Positions 47,146-53,821 of a DNA stretch of 64,000 nucleotides are shown one piece after another. A program made the translations under genes and the position numbers. Each line of letters starts with the position of its first letter. Position 1 is the stretch's first letter. Below the pieces are notes generated by a model. That model was not told the DNA's origin and searched no databases. It worked only from the letters and a program-made list of their open reading frames with translations. Source of the stretch: Peribacillus frigoritolerans (lineage in GTDB: Bacteria; Bacillota; Bacilli; Bacillales; DSM-1321); assembly GCF_030676415.1 (NCBI RefSeq), contig NZ_JAUUTW010000007.1, positions 1 through 64,000 on the forward strand, given 5' to 3'.

Positions 47146-47988
47146 TTACATGGGAGATGGGAATCTGGCAGCTTGAAAGTTAGTTAAAGGAGCCTCTGCT
47201 AAAATTACTCCGTTTGCACCTGCGCTAAATATTACTTGTACCCGATCTCCTGCTTGTAACTGAAGGATTGTAGTAACCGATAGTCCAATAGGACTTGATT
47301 TCTCAAAGAAGTCAATATCAGTATCTAAATCATCTCCGTTTACGTTAATTGAAATGGATGCGACATATCCTTCTTTTGAAGAATGAGTAATTTTGCAATA
47401 ATCACAATTGCAATTATCATTATTGTTTTTTGAGGAATTATCGCTTTTACTTTTGGACGGACAAAATGAGACTTTTGCTGTTATCTCATAAACTCCATCC
47501 TCAGTTGGAATAAATGTTGATATATGCGGATTATATTCATTTGCTAAATCAAATTGTTCAGTTTGGTATAAAACTTTTACAGAGGGATTAACCGCTGCTT
47601 CGTAAAGTTGTGGTGTGTTCTTATTAGCCCTGAACGCAGATGCTCTCACTAGATTATGTTTCTTAGAGTCACAGTGACAGTCATTATGTTTCTTATGGCA
47701 CAAATGGCAGTCATCGGTTTTCTTTTGATTACAAATACAGTCATTGTGTTTCTTATGACAACAATGACAATCATCCGGTTTCTTTTGATTACAAATACAG
47801 TCATTGTGTTTCTTATGACAACAATGACAATCATCCGGTTTCTTTTGATCACAAATACAGTCATTGTGTTTCTTATGACAACAATGACAATCATCCGGTT
47901 TCTTTTGATCGCATTTCTTTTTAAGATATGTGGTGTCTACAAAGGAATTACAATGTGAAATAGGATAACGATTATTAATTATAATCAC
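47146..47988 (-). CDS. Cys/His-repeat protein with C1q/TNF-like C-terminal domain (putative spore surface protein)
   Basis: A 280-residue protein, start GTG at 47988. Residues 27-106 are four 20-residue repeats of the type DQKKPDDCHCCHKKHNDCIC, each with five Cys and three His. Residues about 115-280 look like a C1q/TNF-like jelly roll as in exosporium proteins: FDLANEYNPHISTFIPTEDG, VYEITAKVSF, GYVASISINVNGDD and ILQLQAGDRVQVIFSAG. A Cys-rich insert (NCNCDYCK) sits within it. CATATTTTA, a sigma-K-like -10, lies about 50 bases upstream. The repeats may bind metal or cross-link a coat layer. No named family covers the whole protein. Confidence 0.7.
   Translation of the reverse strand: MIIINNRYPISHCNSFVDTTYLKKKCDQKKPDDCHCCHKKHNDCICDQKKPDDCHCCHKKHNDCICNQKKPDDCHCCHKKHNDCICNQKKTDDCHLCHKKHNDCHCDSKKHNLVRASAFRANKNTPQLYEAAVNPSVKVLYQTEQFDLANEYNPHISTFIPTEDGVYEITAKVSFCPSKSKSDNSSKNNNDNCNCDYCKITHSSKEGYVASISINVNGDDLDTDIDFFEKSSPIGLSVTTILQLQAGDRVQVIFSAGANGVILAEAPLTNFQAARFPSPM
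47671..47910 (-). repeat. four 60-bp in-frame tandem repeats in the Cys/His-repeat gene
   Basis: Four nearly identical 60-bp units coding the 20-residue Cys/His repeat (residues 27-46, 47-66, 67-86, 87-106). The first three differ by only a few bases; the fourth has diverged (Pro to Thr, Cys to Leu). Copy number may vary by slippage. Confidence 0.85.
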
Positions 47989-48642
47989 CTTTTTCTTTTT
48001 TTATTTTCGGGTTATTTTATTCATTAAAAGAAAAGATGTTTGTAAAATATGATACAAAAGTGAAAATAAATCTAACTCAAACAGCAAAAATCTATTTGTT
48101 TATATACCGTTATTAAGAATTGGTTGTTAACAACAAGGGGTTGAAGTAATAATTAACTTTTTAAATTTTTTCAAACACTAACCAACAGGTAAGCTATTTC
48201 ATTCTAAAGAAGAACTCAATAAGTGTTCTCTTTTATTTGTTCAAAAATCAACAATGAAAATTAACATATCCAATTTTTTAAAAAATAACTACCCTAATTA
48301 GCTCCATCTCGCCTTTGATTTCCCCTTAGATGGTAAACCACCTAGTTCCCCTTATTAGCACCTACCTAGCATGTATTGACCCCCTTGAGACCGTATTTTT
48401 TCCGTGAGACGGCTTAGAATCCTTAGAGGTGGACTCAGTGATTCCTCTAGTGTGCTTGCCTTGCTCTATGGGTATTTAGTTAGACCCTTTTCAGTTTCGC
48501 TTACCTGACGTAAACAATGTTACCTTGTGTGCTGTACTCGACGTTCAATGTATTTATAAGGCTGGATTTCCAAATGTCGCTAAGCTTCCATTCGTTTACT
48601 AAAAAATTTATTCTAAGAGACTAAAAAAAGGAAGGGATTTTT
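47989..48642. other. gene-poor decaying stretch
   Basis: About 650 bases with no intact gene. On the minus strand near 48500-48580 a frame reads LSDIWKSSLINTLNVEYSTQ, perhaps a fragment of a lost gene; it breaks on both sides. Nothing else is recognised. Confidence 0.35.
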
Positions 48643-48844
48643 GTGGATGTTAATCGAGGAAACAGATTCTTTCTTCTCCATCTGACAATGAGGTGAGGTA
48701 TAATGGCACGTCAGCTTGGATTGATGAAGAACCAGCTACTGTGTACTTCTAAGAGGACCATTAGAAGAAAGGTCAGAAGTTGAAGAGCTTAAAGAAGTGA
48801 CAAAACATCAACCTCCCCTCACAATCCCGAACAAAATGGGATGA
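48643..48844 (+). pseudogene. sspH: decayed sspH (small acid-soluble spore protein, H type)
   Basis: A GTG with GGAAGGG upstream opens VDVNRGN; after loss of one A the frame becomes KQILSSPSDNEVRYNGTSAW-IDEEPATVYF, and after a second shift RGPLEERSEVEELKEV. Joined, these match the H-type SASP pattern (N.xRA..I..S......YNG...WI......A.V......E....V...L.E.). Two frameshifts and a stop within about 60 codons make it non-functional. H-type SASPs protect DNA in dormant spores. Confidence 0.72.
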
Positions 48845-49031
48845 ATACACGTTGCGGAGTACCCTTATAGATAACTCTTGAGAGTACCCTTGGTCTTGAG
48901 TTATTCCTTCTTCCTCAGTCCAGCTCAGGAATCATTAAAAAGCTTTTTGCAACCACTGAGAGTTGTCTCTCTTCATCCCACTAGTTCCTAATCATAAATA
49001 AATTTTTTGAAAGAAAATCAAATCAACAAAA

Positions 49032-49069
49032 AATCACTTTTCTTTTTGAAATCAAAAAGAAAAGTGATT
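49032..49069 (-). terminator. terminator downstream of the degenerate tRNA
   Basis: Perfect 18-bp stem with arms AATCACTTTTCTTTTTGA and its complement, 2-base loop, T run on the minus strand. It lies about 130 bases past the tRNA remnant. Confidence 0.75.
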
Positions 49070-49195
49070 CAGAAGTTTACTATTTGTAAAGTCGTTAAGG
49101 CTTGAACTGGGAGTGTCTATACATGACTACTTCTCATCTCGTAAGCTTCATTAACTTGAAATTGTTGGTGTTAAAGAACAAGAGCTTAATGTGGA

Positions 49196-49253
49196 GTGAA
49201 ACTCGACCAGCTTTCCCAGTCAATGAAGTGCTCTCCCACTGAGCTGACTAGTC
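49196..49253 (-). pseudogene. degenerate copy of tRNA-Val
   Basis: The first 41 bases match the tRNA at 46511-46582 with four differences and keep the D-arm and GAC anticodon loop; upstream CATAC is shared too. The variable region and T-arm are rearranged (GGTCGAGTTTCACTCC), with no T-loop and no matching acceptor 3' strand. It cannot fold as a tRNA and is a decayed duplicate. Confidence 0.75.
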
Positions 49254-49439
49254 GTATGTAGTGACTAACTAGTAAGATACTTAAAGAACATAATTTGTTA
49301 AATGTTTAAAAAAGTTTTAAATTTATCCTCTTTGTTTCCCCTCACCACAAAACCGAACCAACGTTCCCTTTTCACTTGCATATAAAACGTATGTTCGCAT
49401 ATAATGATAGCAAGCAAGTCAGCAAAGGAGTGACAGGGA

Positions 49440-49661
49440 ATGAAATATATACTTCGTAAACATATGGAAGAAAATGCTCCATTGGAGATAATTTATCTCT
49501 CCGAACAAGGTAAGATTACGCAGCGGAAAATTCAGGTGCTTGAAATTTATCCAGGCCATATTCACGCATTCTGTTTTCTAAGGCAGACAAAACGGACGTT
49601 TAAAGTGGCCAATATCCTTTCTGCCCGCCTCATTAAGGCAAGGTTTGACAGGTCTGGATGA
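49440..49661 (+). CDS. small WYL-domain-like protein
   Basis: A 73-residue protein with AAAGGAGTGACAGGG before the ATG. It looks like an isolated WYL-type beta fold: LEIIYLSEQGKITQRKIQV, HIHAFCFLRQTKRTFKVANI. WYL domains usually sit in larger regulators and bind ligands or nucleic acid; here the DNA-binding part is absent. The family is common in Bacillaceae. It is convergent with yutG and 17 bases from it. Confidence 0.65.
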   Translation: MKYILRKHMEENAPLEIIYLSEQGKITQRKIQVLEIYPGHIHAFCFLRQTKRTFKVANILSARLIKARFDRSG

Positions 49662-49678
49662 AGATTGTTAATCAAGAT

Positions 49679-50236
49679 TCAACCTATTAACTCTTCTTCT
49701 TCCTGGATGTCCTTTTCCTGTTCGGTTAACGATTCTTCTTCATCTCTCAGACGATGAGCTAACCTTGAGGCGGCACTCGCGGCAATGCTTGCAACGATAT
49801 CATCCAGGAAGGTATGAACGATTCCTTCTTGCTTCTTATCAAGTTCGTGTATGACGCCTATTTTATTTTTATCCAAATGACCAAAGGTCGTAACTGCAAT
49901 GCTTCCGTAACCGAGTACTGCACCAAAGGCAATCGTTTCATCCACTCCGAATAGCCCTTCATCAGATTCAACCATCGATTGCAGGGGTTCTGATAGCTTT
50001 TTTTGCTCTGCCAGTTTATCCAGCTCCACACCGACTAAAATGGCATGTTGAATTTCCCTTTTCAACAGGACACGCTCAACGCTGTGGATGCATTCCTCCA
50101 GCTTAAGGTCAGCTTTGTACGGGAACTGCAATTCATAAACGATTTTTGCAATTGCCTCCACACTGACACCACGCTCTAATAATGTTCGTTTAGCCGCCTT
50201 TGTTACTTCCCTGCTGTGTACGTGTACATCTGCCAT
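49679..50236 (-). CDS. yutG: phosphatidylglycerophosphatase A-like protein YutG
   Basis: A 185-residue PgpA-family protein. The ATG at 50236 has AAAGGTGG at good spacing; a GTG at 50248 is less likely. Its signature is FGVDETIAFGAVLGYGSIAVTTFGHLDK and FLDDIVASIAASAASRLAHRL. PgpA enzymes dephosphorylate phosphatidylglycerophosphate; the Gram-positive YutG branch is shorter and its activity is less certain. It is followed by an acidic tail (EEEELIG). Confidence 0.8.
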   Translation of the reverse strand: MADVHVHSREVTKAAKRTLLERGVSVEAIAKIVYELQFPYKADLKLEECIHSVERVLLKREIQHAILVGVELDKLAEQKKLSEPLQSMVESDEGLFGVDETIAFGAVLGYGSIAVTTFGHLDKNKIGVIHELDKKQEGIVHTFLDDIVASIAASAASRLAHRLRDEEESLTEQEKDIQEEEELIG

Positions 50237-50424
50237 TTTATTCGCCACCTTTTTTGTATTATTTTTCTATATCCTTGTATTATAGCACCTAATAATTTAA
50301 ATTTTTAGAAAATATAACGAAAATTTTATATTCTAAATTCTTGTCACGGGAAAAAGTCGCTAGGCTATGCTAAAATAATCAAGTAAGTTATTTTCATTAT
50401 TAATTATCATCGAGGTGCGGAAGA

Positions 50425-51147
50425 ATGAGTTTACGCAAAGGTACAATTAAAGAGTACATGTTTAAAAGCGAAGCTTTAGCAGAAGAATTGGAACTACTTG
50501 TTTACTTGCCTGCAAATTTTTCGCCATTGTATAAATATTCGCTTGTGATTGCTCAGGATGGCCGTGATTATTTTCAAATGGGCCGAATTGGTCGGGTAGC
50601 AGATGAACTGTTAGGGAACGATGAGATCGAGAATATCATCATTGTCGGCATTCCCTATAAAGACCGCTTTGACCGGAGGCGCAAATATCATCCGGAAGGG
50701 GAACAGCACATTGCATACATACGTTTTCTTGCCCATGAACTTGTCCCGTTTTTAGATGATGAATTCCCAACCTATCAAATGGGACATGGTCGAACTTTGA
50801 TCGGTGACTCTCTTGGCGGTACAGTTTCTTTATTGGCCGCTCTAAAGTATCCGCATACATTCGGGAAATGCATCATGCAGTCGCCACTTGCCAATGAAGC
50901 AGTAATGGATGCTGTACGTAATTTTGAGGATCCGCATCTCCTCGAACTTTACCATGTGATCGGGACTGGTGAAACAGATGTTCCGACGACGGATGGCAAC
51001 AAAGCAAACTTCATAGAACCAAATAGGGAATTGCATAAATTAATAAACCAAAAAGGATTTCCTTGCTTCTATGAAGAATTTGAAGGTAATCATACCTGGA
51101 AATACTGGCAGGCAGATTTAAAACGAGCACTATTGGAAATGTTCTAA
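50425..51147 (+). CDS. yjcH: esterase-family alpha/beta hydrolase YjcH
   Basis: A 240-residue hydrolase of the esterase D/enterochelin esterase type. The nucleophile Ser is in LIGDSLGGTVSLLAAL (about 130), the acid in YHVIGTGETDVPT and the His in EEFEGNHTWKYWQ. It heads yjcH-yjcG-yjcF, the B. subtilis order. Substrate unknown. AGGTGCGGAAG precedes the ATG. Confidence 0.85.
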   Translation: MSLRKGTIKEYMFKSEALAEELELLVYLPANFSPLYKYSLVIAQDGRDYFQMGRIGRVADELLGNDEIENIIIVGIPYKDRFDRRRKYHPEGEQHIAYIRFLAHELVPFLDDEFPTYQMGHGRTLIGDSLGGTVSLLAALKYPHTFGKCIMQSPLANEAVMDAVRNFEDPHLLELYHVIGTGETDVPTTDGNKANFIEPNRELHKLINQKGFPCFYEEFEGNHTWKYWQADLKRALLEMF

Positions 51148-51236
51148 TTTACTTGAAATCATCTCTTTGGGATGGTTTCAAGTAAAAACATGTCCAACTA
51201 TAATACAACTATAAAAAATATCAGGAGGTTTTATTT

Positions 51237-51752
51237 ATGAAATATGGTGTTGCAATTTTCCCTTCAAAAAAACTACAAGATTTAGCTAACTCCTATCGCA
51301 AACGGTATGATACGAAATATGCTTTCATACCACCGCATCTGACGCTAAAACCAACGTTCGAAGCGACGGATATGGAAATTTCAACAATCGCAGAACAATT
51401 AAAAGGCATCGCTCAAAAGTGCAGGCCTTTTACCATGAGCGTAACGAAAACGAAGTCTTTCCAACCCGTAAGCAATACTATTTATTTCAAAGTAGAATTA
51501 TCCGAAGGGCTTCAAGAGCTGCATGATGCACTTAACAATGAGGACTTCATGAAAAGTGAAAGTGAACAAGCATTTGTCCCGCATATTACAATCGCTCAAG
51601 ATTTATCCGATAATGAGCATTCTGATGTTTTAGGCCAATTAAGCATGCTTGACATCAGCCATGAAGAAGAGGTGAAACGAGTTCACTTGCTGTATCAACT
51701 TGAAGACGGGGCATGGACCGTTTATGAAACATTTAGATTAGGAGCTGAATGA
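51237..51752 (+). CDS. yjcG: YjcG family 2'-5' RNA ligase-like protein
   Basis: A 171-residue 2H phosphoesterase. The two catalytic motifs are HLTLK (about residue 39) and HITIA (about 118), both with H-x-T/S-x pattern. Members hydrolyse or ligate 2'-5' linked RNA; the true substrate in bacilli is unknown. CAGGAGG lies 10 bases before the ATG. It is followed by yjcF after 4 bases. Confidence 0.88.
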   Translation: MKYGVAIFPSKKLQDLANSYRKRYDTKYAFIPPHLTLKPTFEATDMEISTIAEQLKGIAQKCRPFTMSVTKTKSFQPVSNTIYFKVELSEGLQELHDALNNEDFMKSESEQAFVPHITIAQDLSDNEHSDVLGQLSMLDISHEEEVKRVHLLYQLEDGAWTVYETFRLGAE

Positions 51753-51756
51753 TTTC

Positions 51757-52185
51757 GTGTTTGTAAAAATCGCAGAGAACAGCCAAGAGCTTGAAAATGC
51801 ATATATGATTCGAAAAAAAGTGTTCGTCCAGGAACAAAACGTCCCTCTTGAAGAAGAGATCGATGAATATGAAAAGGAGTCTACACATTTCGTTTTATAT
51901 GATGAGCAGCATCAGCCAATCGGTGCCGGCCGCTTCAGGGTCATTGACAACATCGGTAAAGTCCAGCGCATTTGTGTACTATCATCGGGCCGGAAGAATG
52001 GTGCCGGCGCCATGATCATGAATGCTATTGAGGAATACGCAATCCAGCAGGAAGTGCCTCAATTGAAGCTTGATTCCCAGGTGCACGCTATCCCTTTTTA
52101 TTCAAAATTAGGGTATGAGATCGTTTCCGACGAATTCATGGATGCTGGCATTCCGCATAAAACGATGAAGAAAACCATTTTATGA
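51757..52185 (+). CDS. yjcF: GNAT family N-acetyltransferase YjcF
   Basis: A 142-residue acetyltransferase starting at GTG 51757, with AGGAG inside the end of yjcG. The acetyl-CoA site is IGKVQRICVLSSGRKNGAG (V...R..G.G), and the N-terminal IRKKVFVQEQNVPLEEEID is the hallmark of the YjcF/ElaA-like group. Substrate unknown. It ends the three-gene unit before a terminator. Confidence 0.87.
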   Translation: MFVKIAENSQELENAYMIRKKVFVQEQNVPLEEEIDEYEKESTHFVLYDEQHQPIGAGRFRVIDNIGKVQRICVLSSGRKNGAGAMIMNAIEEYAIQQEVPQLKLDSQVHAIPFYSKLGYEIVSDEFMDAGIPHKTMKKTIL

Positions 52186-52188
52186 TAT

Positions 52189-52232
52189 AAAAAAGCTGTC
52201 CTTTCAGTCTTCTGATTGGACAGCTTTTTTGT
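52189..52232 (+). terminator. terminator after yjcF
   Basis: Stem AAAAAGCTGTCC/GGACAGCTTTTT with a 16-base loop and T run. Confidence 0.9.
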
Positions 52233-52303
52233 TCGTTCACGGACTTAGATTATCGTTTTATGAAAAAAACCATTTGTGTTCAATGGCAATCTTCTCAAAA
52301 ATA

Positions 52304-52312
52304 CATAGTCTA
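52304..52312 (+). promoter_or_regulatory. sigma-K-like -10 element before cotW-like gene
   Basis: CATAGTCTA fits CATANNNTA, 32 bases before the start codon of the coat gene. Confidence 0.45.
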
Positions 52313-52343
52313 TATATAGAAAGCAAGAAGGAGGGAAAATTTT

Positions 52344-52607
52344 ATGGGTAACAATGATTTTAACCTGGATGAGTCTCAAAAAAGACTGATGGAACTGCTG
52401 GTTTCGAGGACTTTGAGAAAGCATGGTTTCAAAAAGGAAAAGGTCGATCTAACTGAAAAAGAGAGAAACAACCTTAAAGAAACCGTTCGTTATTTACAAG
52501 AGCAATCACTAAAAATCATAAACCAAGAAAAGAACATCACGGAACATGATGTTAATCCAGTTACCAATTCCATTCACAACAAATTCACGGATTCCAAAAA
52601 TAAATGA
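52344..52607 (+). CDS. cotW: CotW-like spore coat protein
   Basis: An 87-residue charged protein. Its core LMELLVSRTLRKHGFKKEKV and LKETVRYLQEQSLKIINQ align by eye with B. subtilis CotW (M..QNIFSKHG.TK.K..., L...V..LQ..S..LI..Q). It precedes cotX, as in the cotVWXYZ cluster, and has AAGGAGGG before the ATG. CotW is part of the insoluble crust fraction. Confidence 0.72.
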   Translation: MGNNDFNLDESQKRLMELLVSRTLRKHGFKKEKVDLTEKERNNLKETVRYLQEQSLKIINQEKNITEHDVNPVTNSIHNKFTDSKNK

Positions 52608-52798
52608 CGCACCATATCACCTAATCACCTTACTTGCTGGCGAGAAATAAGTAAACCGAGACATAGCAGCACTTACATTTCATTCCTAAAGCTCCAGCTT
52701 CTTTATTATTCATCCCCCACACACTAATAATTTCTCTAAGTATTTAAAAAATAGACGAATGAACTGATTTATTCGTCCAACCCGATTAACCATCAAAG

Positions 52799-52807
52799 CA
52801 TATTTTA
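52799..52807 (+). promoter_or_regulatory. sigma-K-like -10 element before cotX
   Basis: CATATTTTA fits CATANNNTA, 34 bases before the cotX start codon. Confidence 0.45.
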
Positions 52808-52840
52808 ATAGGGAATAAAACCTAAGGAGGAAAAAACAAC

Positions 52841-53329
52841 ATGAACCAAAATGTATATCGTAGCAATTGTAACACACATGATGACTCTGAAAGGTCATGG
52901 TCGGCTCTAGATTCCGCTTCCAGACATCCCCTTTCAGGATTCTGTAACGACGATGACACAAAGATTGACCAAGATGCAAGACAGGATAATAATCAAGTTC
53001 AGCTTTCTGAAGAACTTATTTACATTAAAGATTCTTGTAATGTAAATATCACTTCAACGGATGTTAAAGCGGCCCTATCACTACAAGCTGCTCTACAAGC
53101 TGCAATTGCGGTCATCGTAAGCATTTCCGTTGCAGATGCTGATAATGCTGAAAAGATCACTCAACAATTAATCCAATCTTCTAATGTTAAACAAATCACG
53201 CGCCAAAAAACAATTGTAGAAAACAGCCGTGATATCGACATTACAACAACTGATGCACAAATCGCACTAAACATCCAACTTTTATTGCAACTATTGTTAG
53301 CCCTAATCGTGGAAATAGACATTCTTTAA
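52841..53329 (+). CDS. cotX: spore coat/crust protein CotX
   Basis: A 162-residue protein. The N-terminal part is Asp/Ser/Cys-rich; the C-terminal part has two copies of the spore coat X domain, IKDSCNVNITSTDVKAALSL and VENSRDIDITTTDAQIALNI, each followed by a Leu/Gln/Ile-rich helix. CotX builds the outermost crust layer with CotY and CotZ. AAGGAGG precedes the ATG. cotY, cotZ and cotV are not in the window. Confidence 0.88.
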   Translation: MNQNVYRSNCNTHDDSERSWSALDSASRHPLSGFCNDDDTKIDQDARQDNNQVQLSEELIYIKDSCNVNITSTDVKAALSLQAALQAAIAVIVSISVADADNAEKITQQLIQSSNVKQITRQKTIVENSRDIDITTTDAQIALNIQLLLQLLLALIVEIDIL

Positions 53330-53339
53330 GAAATCAACA

Positions 53340-53373
53340 CAAAAAGGACACTTCACGTGTCCTCTTTTGTTTT
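53340..53373 (+). terminator. bidirectional terminator after cotX
   Basis: Stem AAAAGGACAC/GTGTCC-CTTTT with a 5-base loop. Confidence 0.85.
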
Positions 53374-53384
53374 TAAAGGAGGAA

Positions 53385-53708
53385 CTAGACAATTTCGTTG
53401 ATAAACCTTCCTTTTCCTGTCATTCCAGCCGTTAAATCTTCACTGACCCTCATGCCCATTTGATATCTATATGTGCCTGCTCCATATGAACTTACCCGAT
53501 TATTATCTTGAATTTGATGTAATCCATCAACGCTTCCCCTATCCCTATCCCTATCCCTTTCCAACTCCTGATCAAAACGGATAGGTTGAATGGGTGTCGT
53601 TCCTTTAACAATTCTTACTTTCTCTGCAGCTTCGACCGTCCGGTTGGCATATTGAATATAATCAAATGGTATGACAGGTGCTATGCATCTAAATAATTAT
53701 GTTGTCAT
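53385..53708 (-). pseudogene. small hypothetical gene with a stop at codon 4
   Basis: From an ATG at 53708 with GAAAGGG upstream the frame reads MTT, then TAA, then LFRCIAPVIPFDYIQYANRT and on for about 100 codons to TAG 53385-53387. The text is protein-like: FDQELERDRDRDRGSVDGLH, then SSYGAGTYRYQMGMRVSEDL. CAA to TAA would explain the stop. No other good start exists downstream, so the gene is probably dead or starts at a rare codon. Family unknown; the place among coat genes suggests a sporulation role. Confidence 0.55.
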
Positions 53709-53821
53709 TTAATTACCCTTTCTGAACAATATTTAAACATGATTTCCGCATTCTTTTTTCCTAATCTTCTGGTATGATGAGTATTGCCGATATTTTTAAT
53801 AGATTAGAGGTATCCATTTAT

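Noticed and set aside
47671-47910. Possible CRISPR array
   Set aside because: The 60-bp units are direct head-to-tail coding repeats without unique spacers.
47656-47958. Plus-strand and second minus-strand frames with Met/Ile/Val repeats in the Cys/His-repeat gene
   Set aside because: They only reflect the 60-bp DNA repeats in other frames; the gene frame has the C1q-like domain.
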